Shown here: positions 17,501-25,895 of the stretch, in pieces
Position numbering within the stretch: position 1 is the first letter of the stretch
How the letters are laid out: the number at the start of each line of letters is the position of its first letter
DNA from: Methanosarcina barkeri 3
GTDB taxonomy: Archaea; Halobacteriota; Methanosarcinia; Methanosarcinales; Methanosarcinaceae
Reading direction: 5' to 3'
Length of the DNA stretch: 64,000 nucleotides
Assembly (NCBI RefSeq): GCF_000970305.1
Contig: NZ_CP009517.1
Coordinates: forward strand, 558,001 to 622,000
Notes under the pieces: generated by a model
What the model saw: only the letters and a program-made list of their open reading frames with translations
What the model was told of the DNA's origin: nothing
Database searches by the model: none
Position numbers and translations under genes: made by a program

Positions 17501-18267
17501 GAAATCCAGAAAAACCGGATCGAAGCCGAAATCTTTAACAATATCCGTATCTCAACCTCTATGATTTTTGATCTATAAACCCAAGTCAAGTTCCAAGAAA
17601 CTTCTATTTAGTGTTTCTATTAAGCCTCTACTTAATATTTCCAACTTATTTAAGTATTCTATCTGCCTATTTGCTCTGGAGTCTATTATTTAATCCTTAT
17701 ATTCCCGTTCCTCAAAGCATTTTTCATCAAACATCAGATTTACTTTTTATGCAAGTAAGTAACGAAGATAAGTGAACAAGGGCAAGTCAACGAAGATAAG
17801 TGAACGAAGATAAGTGAATGAAGGCAAATGAATGAAGGCAAATGAATGAAGGCAAATGAATGAAGGCAAATGAATGAAGGCAAATGAATGAAGGTAAATG
17901 AATGAAGGTAAATGAATGAAGGTAAATGAATGAAGGTAAATGAATGAAGGTAAATGAATGAAGGTAAATGAACGAAAGTAAGTGAATAATTGTGGATAGT
18001 AAAATAAGTTTTCCTTATAATAAAGTAAACAAAATGAGCTAAAATAAAATATACTTATATAGCAAGAATTTCCCAGGTAATGAGTTTAATCCCTACAAAA
18101 GAAAGAACTCAGAGTGTATTGAGAGCTTGTGTAATATTCTTTCAAGCAAATGCTATACCTGAGAAAATTGTAACCTTAATTGAAGCTGATTAGAAGTTGA
18201 GGCTTGGCTACTTAATCTTGCTATTTTATAATTCTATAAGTTCAACCTCAATAAGTTTGTTTTTATT
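17501..18267. other. Intergenic spacer with large minisatellite
   Basis: No gene is supported. The middle holds a 14-copy minisatellite. The right end (18225-18267) is a diverged copy of the 3' end of the phosphoesterase gene. Confidence 0.6.
17792..17987. repeat. Minisatellite, 14 bp x 14
   Basis: Fourteen contiguous copies of a 14-base unit, in three blocks: GAAGATAAGTGAAC-type, then GAAGGCAAATGAAT, then GAAGGTAAATGAAT, ending in a degenerate copy. The block structure records stepwise expansion. A few degenerate copies lie further upstream. Confidence 0.95.
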
Positions 18268-18309
18268 TTACACTTCTATAAATTCAACCTCAATAGGTTT
18301 GTTTTCTTC
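18225..18309. repeat. Duplicated 3' end of the phosphoesterase gene
   Basis: Two copies with a 42-base period. One encodes the last residues NKPIEVEFIEV and the stop; the other, beyond the stop, would encode NKLIEVELIEL and its own stop. The duplication therefore includes the stop codon. Confidence 0.85.
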
Positions 18310-18927
18310 CTTTTCTCCGAGAGTTATTAAGGTACAGGAACCTTTACATGCTTCTCCAGGGTTTACTATTACGGTCTTTCCGACCTGCTCCAGGCCTTTT
18401 GCCTCATGGATGTGCCCGCAGACGATCAGGTCAACCCTGTCAAGGAATTTCTGGATAGCCTTACTGCCTACGTGCCCGAAAGGAAGTTCATCTCTTGCAC
18501 CGTAAGGCGGAGCATGCGTCAGAAGCACTATGGTGCCGCAATCTTTGTCATTTTCGGCAGAGCAGACCATTCCTTCAAGGGCCTTTTCAATATCTTCTTC
18601 GGATAGCTCAAAGGGAGTGTTAAAAGGAGTAGGATTTGAGCCGCCTAGCCCTATAAACCTGATATTTCCGATCTGTTCGGTTTTTCCGTGCAGGTTAGTA
18701 GCTTTAGAAGCGTCAAGGGTTTTTAGAATACTCCTCTGATCGCAATTACCAGGGATCGCAAATACAGGTTTGTCAAATAATTCCATCAATTCTTCAACTT
18801 TTTCATCGGGCCCGAAATTGGTAATGTCCCCGACAATGACTACAAGGTCAAAATCCCCTGCCTTTTCAATCATTTCTTTTATCTTCGAATAATCCCCATG
18901 GGGGTCAGTAATAGCGAGTATTTTCAT
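18268..18927 (-). CDS. Calcineurin-like metallophosphoesterase
   Basis: A 219-residue two-metal phosphoesterase of the YfcE/MPE type. Motifs in order: ITDPHGD (residues 6-12), VIVGDITNFG (about 30-39), IPGNCDQ (about 58-64), LLTHAPPYG and the C-terminal CGHIHEAKG. The Cys after GN and the full metal set indicate an active enzyme; the substrate is unknown. The last 12 codons are duplicated downstream of the stop with a 42-base period. It diverges from trmY across a repeat-filled promoter region. Confidence 0.92.
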   Translation of the reverse strand: MKILAITDPHGDYSKIKEMIEKAGDFDLVVIVGDITNFGPDEKVEELMELFDKPVFAIPGNCDQRSILKTLDASKATNLHGKTEQIGNIRFIGLGGSNPTPFNTPFELSEEDIEKALEGMVCSAENDKDCGTIVLLTHAPPYGARDELPFGHVGSKAIQKFLDRVDLIVCGHIHEAKGLEQVGKTVIVNPGEACKGSCTLITLGEKEENKPIEVEFIEV

Positions 18928-19031
18928 CCTTATCAGGTCCTGTTTTCATAACTGTCAGTAGGAGTATTATTACTCATGTTTGTTTGTAGAAGTCTTATTA
19001 TTCGTAATTGTTCAAAAAGATTTTACCATAT

Positions 19032-19160
19032 ACTTTTGATATACCTTTTTCCCAAAACTTTTTGATAAAACTTTTTTCCCAAAACTTTTTGATATACCTT
19101 TTTCCCAAAACTTTTTGATAAAACTTTTTTCCCAAAACTTTTTGATAAAACTTTTTTTCC
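19032..19160. repeat. Minisatellite, about 27 bp x 4-5
   Basis: Copies of CCCAAAACTTTTTGATAAAA with a T-run fill the space between the divergent phosphoesterase and trmY genes. The long frame it opens on the minus strand is a by-product of the repeat. Confidence 0.88.
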
Positions 19161-19178
19161 AAAAAGTTTTACGTACAT

Positions 19179-19187
19179 CTTTTATAT
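19179..19187 (+). promoter_or_regulatory. TATA box of trmY
   Basis: CTTTTATAT lies about 25 bases upstream of the GTG/ATG starts of trmY, predicting a leaderless transcript that begins at or next to the start codon. Confidence 0.5.
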
Positions 19188-19203
19188 CCCTTGTGTAAAT
19201 ATA

Positions 19204-19845
19204 GTGCCCATGCGCGATATTGTTGTTATAGGGCACAAAGCAAACACAAGCGGCGACTTTACATTAAATGATCTTCCAGGTTCTGCAGGAAGAATGGATA
19301 TCCTTTGCCGCTGCGTGAGTTCTGCCCTTTTTCTTTCTTTCGGAATGCGCAGGGATGTAAATGTACACCTGCTCCTTCTGGGAGGACCTGATCCGGGAAA
19401 AATCCTCAGGTTTGAAGGACTCCATCTCAGATACCTTAACCCGGACGAGCGGAGCAGCGGTTCACTTATCCAGAAAGCCCTTCAAAAGGGCGCAACCGAG
19501 CAGGATATTCGTTCCACTCCAGGCGTCTGGATTCGCAGAGGAAACCTTGATTCTCTGCTCTCGGAATTTGAAGGCCGCACTCTGCTCTACCTGAGAGAAG
19601 ACGGAGAGGACATCAGGGCAATTGCAAATGAAATCCGCGACCCCGTCTTCATCCTGGGAGACCATGTAGGAGTTACCGAAGAAGAGGAAGCACAGCTCCT
19701 TGAGGCAGGGGCGAAAATTATCTCGGTAGGTCCTCTTTCTCTCCATTCTAATCACTGCATAACCCTTATCCACAATGAACTGGACAGGGCTGAAGCTGAA
19801 AGGGGAGAGTTATCCGGAGAAGCTGACAGCAGAGTTGAAGATTGA
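19204..19845 (+). CDS. trmY: tRNA (pseudouridine54-N1)-methyltransferase TrmY
   Basis: A 213-residue SPOUT-class methyltransferase that converts pseudouridine-54 in the tRNA T-loop to N1-methylpseudouridine. Recognised by IVVIGHKANTSGDFTLNDLP, the AGRMDILCRCV block and the C-terminal knot (FILGDHVGVTEEEE, then SVGPLSLHSNHCITLIHNEL). Start is GTG at 19204 or, better matching homologs, ATG at 19210. The tail after residue 200 is acidic and poorly conserved. The next gene on the strand is pus10, whose product makes the pseudouridine that TrmY methylates. Confidence 0.95.
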   Translation: MPMRDIVVIGHKANTSGDFTLNDLPGSAGRMDILCRCVSSALFLSFGMRRDVNVHLLLLGGPDPGKILRFEGLHLRYLNPDERSSGSLIQKALQKGATEQDIRSTPGVWIRRGNLDSLLSEFEGRTLLYLREDGEDIRAIANEIRDPVFILGDHVGVTEEEEAQLLEAGAKIISVGPLSLHSNHCITLIHNELDRAEAERGELSGEADSRVED

Positions 19846-20221
19846 GTGGCGTAACCGTTGATCCGCAACTGCTGTGCCGCAACCGTTGGGCCGCAACCGT
19901 TGCGCCGGTTGATCACGCCTATAGGGTTTGGGGATAAGGTTCTCAAATCCAAAGGTTACAGTTTTCGGTCAAGCCTTTTTTGAAAAGGCTTGTGATCACG
20001 CCTATAGGGTTTGGGATAAGGTTTTCAAATCCAAAGGTTACGGTTTTCGGTCAAGCCTTTTTGAAAAGGCTTGTGATCACGCCGTCATAACGTTTTAGAT
20101 TTAGCAGTGATTTTCGCTCAAGCCTTTTTTGAAAAGGCTTGCGGTCAAGCAGTTTTTTGAAAAGGCTTGCGGTCAAGTTCCAGAACAAAGAGTTAAAGAA
20201 AGTGAAAGAAAGTGAACGAAA
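19846..20221. repeat. 82-bp direct repeats with a 10-bp stem-loop, between trmY and pus10
   Basis: Two nearly complete copies of about 82 bases (19911-19992 and 19994-20073) and a partial third. Each ends in CAAGCCTTTT-TTG-AAAAGGCTTG, a perfect 10-bp hairpin, with variants near 20119 and 20147, so four hairpins stand in a row. The left end carries small CCGCAACCGTTG repeats. No ORF is supported. The hairpins may end trmY transcripts or process a trmY-pus10 mRNA. Confidence 0.85.
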
Positions 20222-21517
20222 ATGGATGTACTCGATATTTCAAAAAAAATTCTCCATGAAGGCCCGATATGTGACAACTGTCTGGGCAGGCAATTTGCAA
20301 AATTATCCACAGGTCTGAGCAATAGAGAACGCGGGCAGTCCTTGAAACTTGCCCTTGTCCTGGAAGGGGATCGGATCTATAAAGCTGAAAAAGATGATTC
20401 CCTGCTTAAAGAGCTTGCTCCTTGCAGTGCATTTGCGAGAAAGGCTCTCGGAACAGAGGGGGAAGACGAACAGTGCTGGGTCTGCCTTGACCAGTTTAAA
20501 AAGCTGGATGAATGGGCCGATGAAGCTGTAAAAGCTCTTGAAGGACTTGAATATTCTACCTTTCTTGTTGGTACAAAGGTCAGCGGACTTCTGAGTGAAA
20601 ACGAGGAAATGCTCTGGGCTGAGGCAGGAACTGCATACGCCGAGCAGCTTAAGACCGAACTTAATAGGGAAGTTGGCAAGCGGATAGCTGAAAAGGTCCA
20701 GAAAGATGTGGATTTCGAAAACCCTGATATTACAATTACGCTTGACCTGGCAAAAAACAAGCTTGATCTCCAGCTTCGTTCGGTATATATTCTGGGACGC
20801 TACCGCAAACTTCTAAGGGGAATTCCCCAGACCCGCTGGCCTTGCAGGAAATGCAAGGGTAAAGGATGTGAACGCTGCAATTTTACAGGGAAACAATATC
20901 AGGAATCCGTAGACGAGCTTATAAAAGGACCTGTAACTGAAGTTTTCCAGGCTGCTGATACGGCTTTTCATGGTTCGGGCAGGGAAGATATCGATGCCCT
21001 TATGCTGGGAAGCGGTAGGCCTTTTGTAGTTGAAGCAAAGTCCCCTGTAAAGCGAAGCACAGACCTTGAAAAACTTATGCAAAATATTAACGAGAAAGCT
21101 GCCGGAAAAGTTGAGGTAAGAGAATTATCTTTCACTGGAAAGGATATGATTGAGACCTTAAAAAGCTCAAAGGCGGATAAAACTTATAAGCTTAAAGTTA
21201 CATTTAAAGAGCCTGTTTCGGAGGAAAAGCTTAAATCCAGCCTGGAGGCTTTGAATGGCATAGAGATATCCCAGCAGACTCCAAAGCGGGTAGTTCACAG
21301 GCGGGCTGACCTTGTCAGGAAAAGACATGTGCACAGTATCAGGCTTGACGAACTGACAGACGAAGGCTACGCTTACATAACAGTAAACTGCGAAGGTGGG
21401 CTGTATGTAAAAGAGCTTATTTCCGGAGATGAAGGAAGAACAAACCCTAGCCTGAGCGGACTTTTAGGGGTTCCTGCGCTTGTGGAAGATCTTGATGTAG
21501 TCAACGTCGATATTTAA
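20222..21517 (+). CDS. pus10: tRNA pseudouridine synthase Pus10
   Basis: A 431-residue archaeal Pus10, which makes pseudouridine at tRNA positions 54 and 55. The N-terminal half has a zinc site (CDNCLGRQF at 17-25, and CWVC near 81-84) and a THUMP-like region. The C-terminal half carries a Cys cluster (CRKCKGKGCERCNFTG), the catalytic Asp loop GSGREDIDALMLGSGRPFV, and the closing VKELISGDEGRTNPSLS. The length is normal. The start follows GTGAACGAAA. It sits next to trmY, so the genes for two consecutive steps on nucleotide 54 are adjacent. Confidence 0.96.
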   Translation: MDVLDISKKILHEGPICDNCLGRQFAKLSTGLSNRERGQSLKLALVLEGDRIYKAEKDDSLLKELAPCSAFARKALGTEGEDEQCWVCLDQFKKLDEWADEAVKALEGLEYSTFLVGTKVSGLLSENEEMLWAEAGTAYAEQLKTELNREVGKRIAEKVQKDVDFENPDITITLDLAKNKLDLQLRSVYILGRYRKLLRGIPQTRWPCRKCKGKGCERCNFTGKQYQESVDELIKGPVTEVFQAADTAFHGSGREDIDALMLGSGRPFVVEAKSPVKRSTDLEKLMQNINEKAAGKVEVRELSFTGKDMIETLKSSKADKTYKLKVTFKEPVSEEKLKSSLEALNGIEISQQTPKRVVHRRADLVRKRHVHSIRLDELTDEGYAYITVNCEGGLYVKELISGDEGRTNPSLSGLLGVPALVEDLDVVNVDI

Positions 21518-21608
21518 AACTCAATCTGAATCAGCTTTATTTAATACGTGGGTCAGGAAAATACTGCCTGACTGAACGTCTTATTTAAATAATATCCATC
21601 TTATCTAG

Positions 21609-21959
<351 letters not shown>

Positions 21960-21974
21960 TCTCCATTCCAGGCA

Positions 21975-21994
21975 GTTAGGTTGTAAAACCTAAC
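21975..21994 (+). terminator. Hairpin after rpl21e
   Basis: GTTAGGTT-GTAA-AACCTAAC is a perfect 8-bp stem with a 4-base loop, 15 bases after the stop and followed by ATTTTA. It suggests that rpl21e is at least partly transcribed separately from rpoF. Confidence 0.55.
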
Positions 21995-22489
21995 CCATTT
22001 TACCTGAGTTTATACTATGCAGGCTTACTTATAAGAATAGGAGTCTGTATCTAAAGTTAAGAAACTCAGTGCCCCCTGGAGAACTGCTTAAAGGGGAGAG
22101 GGGGACTTAAAGAAAACTGATTTTAAAAAATTGGTTCTTTATCCGGTATGGTGATCTCTATTCCATAGTGATCTCTTATCCCGATAAGGGAATATCTATA
22201 ATTATATATCGTTTGTCAGACATATACCTGATCCAGATCAGGAAAAGATTATTCGGAAAAATTTCATATCATTATTGAATACGATCGAGTTTCGTGAATA
22301 ACGGCAATCTGAAGAAGGCCTATCCGTGAAAAAGGTCCGCAATCTCGAATCCAGTTCAGATTTCCGGATACTGACAGGCAGAAATTTACTTGCCAGGAAC
22401 TCCTGGAGAAGTGAAGAGTGATCTGAAGAGATTACTCAGCAGAGAATGGCAGATCATTACAACTTTTAAGTCAAAAAGAGTGTATTCCA
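21995..22489. other. Long spacer or leader before rpoF
   Basis: About 500 bases, less AT-rich than other spacers, with several hairpin-capable segments: CCCCCT/AGGGGG arms at about 22072-22106, GATCTCTATTCC/GATAAGGGAAT near 22155-22195 and ATCCAGATCAGG near 22230. No frame reads as protein. It could be an rpoF leader or contain a small RNA; no family is recognised. Confidence 0.5.
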
Positions 22490-22843
22490 ATGATAGTTAA
22501 GGAAGTCCTCAGTGAAGAATTATTGACCTTGGCCGAAGTCAGAGAACTACTTACCAGGATCACCGAAGAGCGCAGAGAGATGGGGCTTGAAGTCGGATAT
22601 GGATTCAGAAAAGCTCTGCACCATGCTGAACAGTTCTCAAAGATCAGTGGAGATAAATCAAGGGAACTGGTTAACAAGCTGTTGGAACTGGAAAAAATGA
22701 AACCTTCAATCGCGATCAGGATCGCAGATATTCTGCCTCAATCCAGGGATGAAATCCGATCAATCTACGCTAAAGAAAAATATACCCTGAGCAATGAGGA
22801 GCTTGATCAAATTCTCGATTATGTAATGGAAGCTATTGAATAA
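22490..22843 (+). CDS. rpoF: DNA-directed RNA polymerase subunit RpoF (Rpb4)
   Basis: A 117-residue HRDC-like helical subunit that pairs with RpoE to form the stalk of the archaeal RNA polymerase. Recognised by the N-terminal SEELLTLAEVRELL, the FRKALHHAEQFSKI block and the C-terminal DILPQSRDEIRSIYAKEKYT that is diagnostic for Rpb4. Full length. Only a weak ribosome site precedes ATG. Position between rpl21e and DUF655 is conserved across euryarchaea. Confidence 0.96.
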   Translation: MIVKEVLSEELLTLAEVRELLTRITEERREMGLEVGYGFRKALHHAEQFSKISGDKSRELVNKLLELEKMKPSIAIRIADILPQSRDEIRSIYAKEKYTLSNEELDQILDYVMEAIE

Positions 22844-23186
22844 AACTGAGATGTAAAGGGAATAACCTATATAGAAGTTTTCATCTTCTTATTTATAAGG
22901 GTAGTATCCGAAACTTTGAGTATGTTAAAGTGTCAGGGAGTACCTGATCTTAATTCAAACACAGGGGACTCTTTGGGTTATTGAAATATATAGTCCGGGG
23001 ATGCCGGTTACAGGGTAGTCTAAAGTTTTACGGGACACACCGAACACTAGAAACTTGTGAAGTGTTGACAGTTCCGATTAGTGAATAGATTCCAAACCGG
23101 ATGGATGCGAGTTGGGCATATCAGGTAAGACGTATCCTGAAAACAGATTTCCATGGAATTTCAGATAATTGATAGGATGGGTGCTG
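22844..23186. other. Spacer between rpoF and the DUF655 gene
   Basis: About 340 bases without a frame that reads as protein. It has moderate GC and short inverted repeats (for example GTGTCAGGGAGTACCTGA near 22931). It may be a structured leader of the DUF655-ksgA-hemK transcript; nothing firmer can be said. Confidence 0.45.
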
Positions 23187-23909
23187 ATGAGAGTAGAGAA
23201 GTCGCAATCAGGTAGACCGTACGCTGGCAGATCAGCTGCTGAAAAACCTTCTTATGGCGGCAAGCGTCCGACAGGCAAACCGCAATCCGAGAGACAATCA
23301 GAAAGAGCTCCGCGCTCATCCAGAAAGTCCCAGGAAAGCTCACAGGAAAGAGAGGAATATGCATGGGTTCTCGACTACCTTCCCTATGGGAAATCAGTTG
23401 ATGGCACTGCCGCTTATCAGAAAAAACCTCTTGTCCAGGCTATAGGAGATAAAAAATTTACTCTTATGGAACTCGTTCCCAAAAACGGTGTGATTCCTCA
23501 GATTCAGTCAAGAGTTTATATAGGATCGGGAGACCGGGATGAAATTGACCATGTAAAACAGAGAATAGGCTATCCGGATCTTACAACAGGGGCGAATCTC
23601 GAACTGCCTTTTATCCTTGAGGCATGTGTCAGGTATCAGGAGGAACGCTTTGTAAAGTTTTTCAATGAGGCTCATTCTATCACTACCCGCTTGCATATGC
23701 TTGATCTCCTTCCCGGAATAGGTAAAAAACTCATGTGGTCTATAATCGATGAGCGTAAAAAAGGAGACTTTAAGAGTTTTCAGGATATTCGAGAGAGAAT
23801 TCCAAGCCTTCACGATCCGGCTAAAGTCCTTGCCCACAGGATTGAAGAAGAACTCAAGGATGATTTCATCAAGTATAGGCTCTTCACAACTCCACCACGC
23901 CGACAGTAA
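23187..23909 (+). CDS. DUF655 family predicted RNA-binding protein
   Basis: A 240-residue archaeal protein always found beside rpoF and ksgA. The first 50 residues are a low-complexity Ser/Arg/Lys/Gln tail; the conserved body begins AWVLDYLPYGKS, with an OB-like segment (FTLMELVPKNGVIPQIQSRVYIG) and a C-terminal helix-hairpin-helix (LDLLPGIGKKLMWSIIDERKK). A role in translation or RNA metabolism is inferred from context. ATG at 23187, 6 bases after GGATGGGTG, is preferred; a TTG at 23169 is the alternative. Confidence 0.88.
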   Translation: MRVEKSQSGRPYAGRSAAEKPSYGGKRPTGKPQSERQSERAPRSSRKSQESSQEREEYAWVLDYLPYGKSVDGTAAYQKKPLVQAIGDKKFTLMELVPKNGVIPQIQSRVYIGSGDRDEIDHVKQRIGYPDLTTGANLELPFILEACVRYQEERFVKFFNEAHSITTRLHMLDLLPGIGKKLMWSIIDERKKGDFKSFQDIRERIPSLHDPAKVLAHRIEEELKDDFIKYRLFTTPPRRQ

Positions 23910-24056
23910 GCCGAGTGAGATGAAATTCTCTCGGTTCTATTTTTTCCAGTATGGTTTCCAAGGTTAATTTCAGCTTTTGATTAGTATCATCTAAATTATA
24001 TTAATTCCGTATTAGGTCAAAGTACTCGGTTTACTTCGAAATACTCTCAATTTATT

Positions 24057-24120
24057 CAGTAATATGTTCAATTTACGCAGTAACATACTCAACTTACACA
24101 GTAACATACTCAACTTATCG
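24057..24120. repeat. Minisatellite, 21 bp x 3, ending at the ksgA ribosome site
   Basis: Copies of CAGTAACATACTCAACTTACA run up to the GAGGAGG of ksgA, so the array replaces what would be the promoter-proximal or leader DNA. More degenerate copies lie upstream to about 24020. Confidence 0.85.
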
Positions 24121-24126
24121 AGGAGG
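24120..24126 (+). promoter_or_regulatory. Shine-Dalgarno that fixes the ksgA start at CTG
   Basis: GAGGAGG is followed after 7 bases by CTG at 24134, which opens exactly at the conserved N-terminus of the protein. No ATG, GTG or TTG exists in frame at that point. Confidence 0.75.
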
Positions 24127-24133
24127 CTTCAGT

Positions 24134-24949
24134 CTGGTTCGTTTTCTTCTTAAGAAATATAATATAAAAGGAGGCACTTTTGATCAGCATTTTCTGGTCG
24201 ATGCAGGCTATCTGGACAGAATAGTGACTGCTGCTGAGCTTGGGCCAGAGGATGTAGTTCTTGAAATCGGTGCAGGTATTGGAAACCTGACTGAAAGGCT
24301 TGCAAAAAAAGCAAAAAAAGTAATTGCAGTTGAACTTGATCCTGTTCTTGTCAGAGTCCTCCATGACCGTTTCGATGAGGTTGAAAATATTGAGATTGTT
24401 CCAGGGGATGCCCTGAAAATCGAGTTTCCGGAATTCGATAAGGTCGTCTCAAACCTTCCCTATTCCATCTCATCTGAGATCACTTTCAAGCTCCTTCGCT
24501 ATAAGTTCAAACTGGGCATTCTCATGTACCAGTACGAGTTTGCAGCCAGGATGGTTTCTTCACCTAACTGTAAGGACTATTCACGTCTTACGGTAGATAC
24601 ATGCTATTTTGCCGATGCATCCATTTTGATGAAAGTCCCAAAAAGTGCTTTCCAGCCGGTACCAGAGGTTGATTCTGCAGTTGTCAAACTTATTCCTCGC
24701 CCTTCACCTTTCGAAGTCAAAGACCAGGCATTTTTCATGGACTTTGTGGCTGCAGTCTTCAGTCAGCGCCGGAAAAAACTGAAAAATGCGATTCTGAACA
24801 TGAACCATGTACTTAAAATTTCCAACATCAAAGAGATAATAGCTCGGTTGCCTGAGGATATGATGAGTAAGCGCGCTGAAAACCTGACTCCTGAAGAGCT
24901 TGCAAAGGTTGCAAATCAGATTATTGATTTAAAGAAGTTACCTGTTTAA
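24134..24949 (+). CDS. ksgA: rRNA adenine N6,N6-dimethyltransferase KsgA/Dim1
   Basis: Methylates the two adjacent adenines near the 3' end of 16S rRNA. From CTG the protein has 271 residues and starts VRFLLKKYNIKGGTFDQHFL, the normal opening with the conserved Q-H-F-L SAM motif; the first ordinary start (GTG 24224) would cut off these 30 residues and the DQHFL motif. SAM motif I is VLEIGAGIGNLTERLA, followed by VIAVELDP and the catalytic SNLPYSISS. The strong Shine-Dalgarno 7 bases before CTG supports a rare CTG start. It lies in the rpl21e-rpoF-DUF655 cluster and precedes hemK. Confidence 0.93.
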   Translation: MVRFLLKKYNIKGGTFDQHFLVDAGYLDRIVTAAELGPEDVVLEIGAGIGNLTERLAKKAKKVIAVELDPVLVRVLHDRFDEVENIEIVPGDALKIEFPEFDKVVSNLPYSISSEITFKLLRYKFKLGILMYQYEFAARMVSSPNCKDYSRLTVDTCYFADASILMKVPKSAFQPVPEVDSAVVKLIPRPSPFEVKDQAFFMDFVAAVFSQRRKKLKNAILNMNHVLKISNIKEIIARLPEDMMSKRAENLTPEELAKVANQIIDLKKLPV

Positions 24950-25049
24950 AATAATTAAAAAAATAATAAACCAAATATAATAAAACTAGAAATCAAATAA
25001 AACTATAAATCAAGGATAATATAATTAAAAAATAGAGAACTCGAAAATT

Positions 25050-25658
25050 ATGGTTGAAGTTGAATACAAAAAAGCTCGGGTCAAGCTCGGAAATACGGAT
25101 CTTGTCTATGAGCCTGCTGAAGATTCTTTTTTACTTGCCGATGCCGCCCTTAAAGAAGCGAAACCAGGCATGCACATTCTTGAAATCGGAACAGGGTCGG
25201 GTTTTGTATCAGCTGTACTTCTTGCAAACCTGAAAGAGATTTGTCTGGTTGCTACGGAAATTAACCCCCATGCTGCCCGCTGTGCGAAAACAAATGCTGT
25301 TGAGGTTATCCGTACCGACCTTTTCAAAGGCCTTACAACCCGCTGTCCGGAGACCCGTTTTGACCTTATTCTCTTTAATCCGCCCTACCTTCCGACTTCT
25401 GAGGAAGAAAAGGTTCCAGGCTGGCTGAACTACGCTTTTGACGGTGGAACAAGTGGAAGAGAGACTCTAAATAGATTTCTGGACGAAGTAAGGGACTATC
25501 TCAAGCCAGGAGGAGAAATTCTTGTGCTTATTTCCTCCATTACAGGGTTAAATGCAGTAAAAGAGAAAATGGAGAAGATGGGTTTTGCGGTTAATATCGT
25601 GGCAAGAAAAAAGGTTTCTTTTGAGGAGTTAATGGTTGTTAGAGGGAAGCTTTTCTAA
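25050..25658 (+). CDS. HemK/PrmC-like N5-glutamine methyltransferase
   Basis: A 202-residue class I methyltransferase of the archaeal HemK2/Mtq2 group, expected to methylate the GGQ glutamine of release factor aRF1. SAM motif I is HILEIGTGSGFVSAVLL, and the catalytic motif is LILFNPPYLPT, characteristic of glutamine methyltransferases; YEPAEDSFLLADA precedes them. It lacks the N-terminal helical domain of bacterial PrmC, as expected for this group. It closes the conserved cluster with ksgA, about 100 bases downstream. Confidence 0.92.
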   Translation: MVEVEYKKARVKLGNTDLVYEPAEDSFLLADAALKEAKPGMHILEIGTGSGFVSAVLLANLKEICLVATEINPHAARCAKTNAVEVIRTDLFKGLTTRCPETRFDLILFNPPYLPTSEEEKVPGWLNYAFDGGTSGRETLNRFLDEVRDYLKPGGEILVLISSITGLNAVKEKMEKMGFAVNIVARKKVSFEELMVVRGKLF

Positions 25659-25799
25659 TCTAGAAAATCCCGCCTGATGACTTTACTTTTAATGCAGTTA
25701 ATTAGCATGGAAATAAAGATTCAAAACTGTTTTCCAAAAATAGACGAGAATACATAACTTTTTAAATTATTTTCACCTTCTTTAATAAGGGGGTGAAAT

Positions 25800-25895
25800 A
25801 TGTCACATACTAATTTCTGGGAATATTTCTGGGATATAATGGGTGCATTAATAATAATGATCATGATATTAATTGGGATTTCCAGTTTTAAATGA
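25800..25895 (+). CDS. 31-aa single-pass membrane micro-protein
   Basis: ATG at 25800 is preceded by an excellent ribosome site (GGGGGTGA, 5-base spacing) and, further up, by an AT-rich TATA-like stretch. The product begins MSHTNFWEYFWDIMG, then one hydrophobic helix of about 16 residues (ALIIMIMILIGISSF) and a Lys end: a typical small membrane peptide. It stands alone in a spacer of more than 1 kb. No family is recognised; the ribosome site is the main evidence. Confidence 0.6.
   Translation: MSHTNFWEYFWDIMGALIIMIMILIGISSFK

Noticed and set aside
19012-19236. 74-codon minus-strand frame (FWEKSFIKKFWEKGISKSF type).
   Set aside because: It is a translation of the 27-bp minisatellite and overlaps the trmY start on the other strand.
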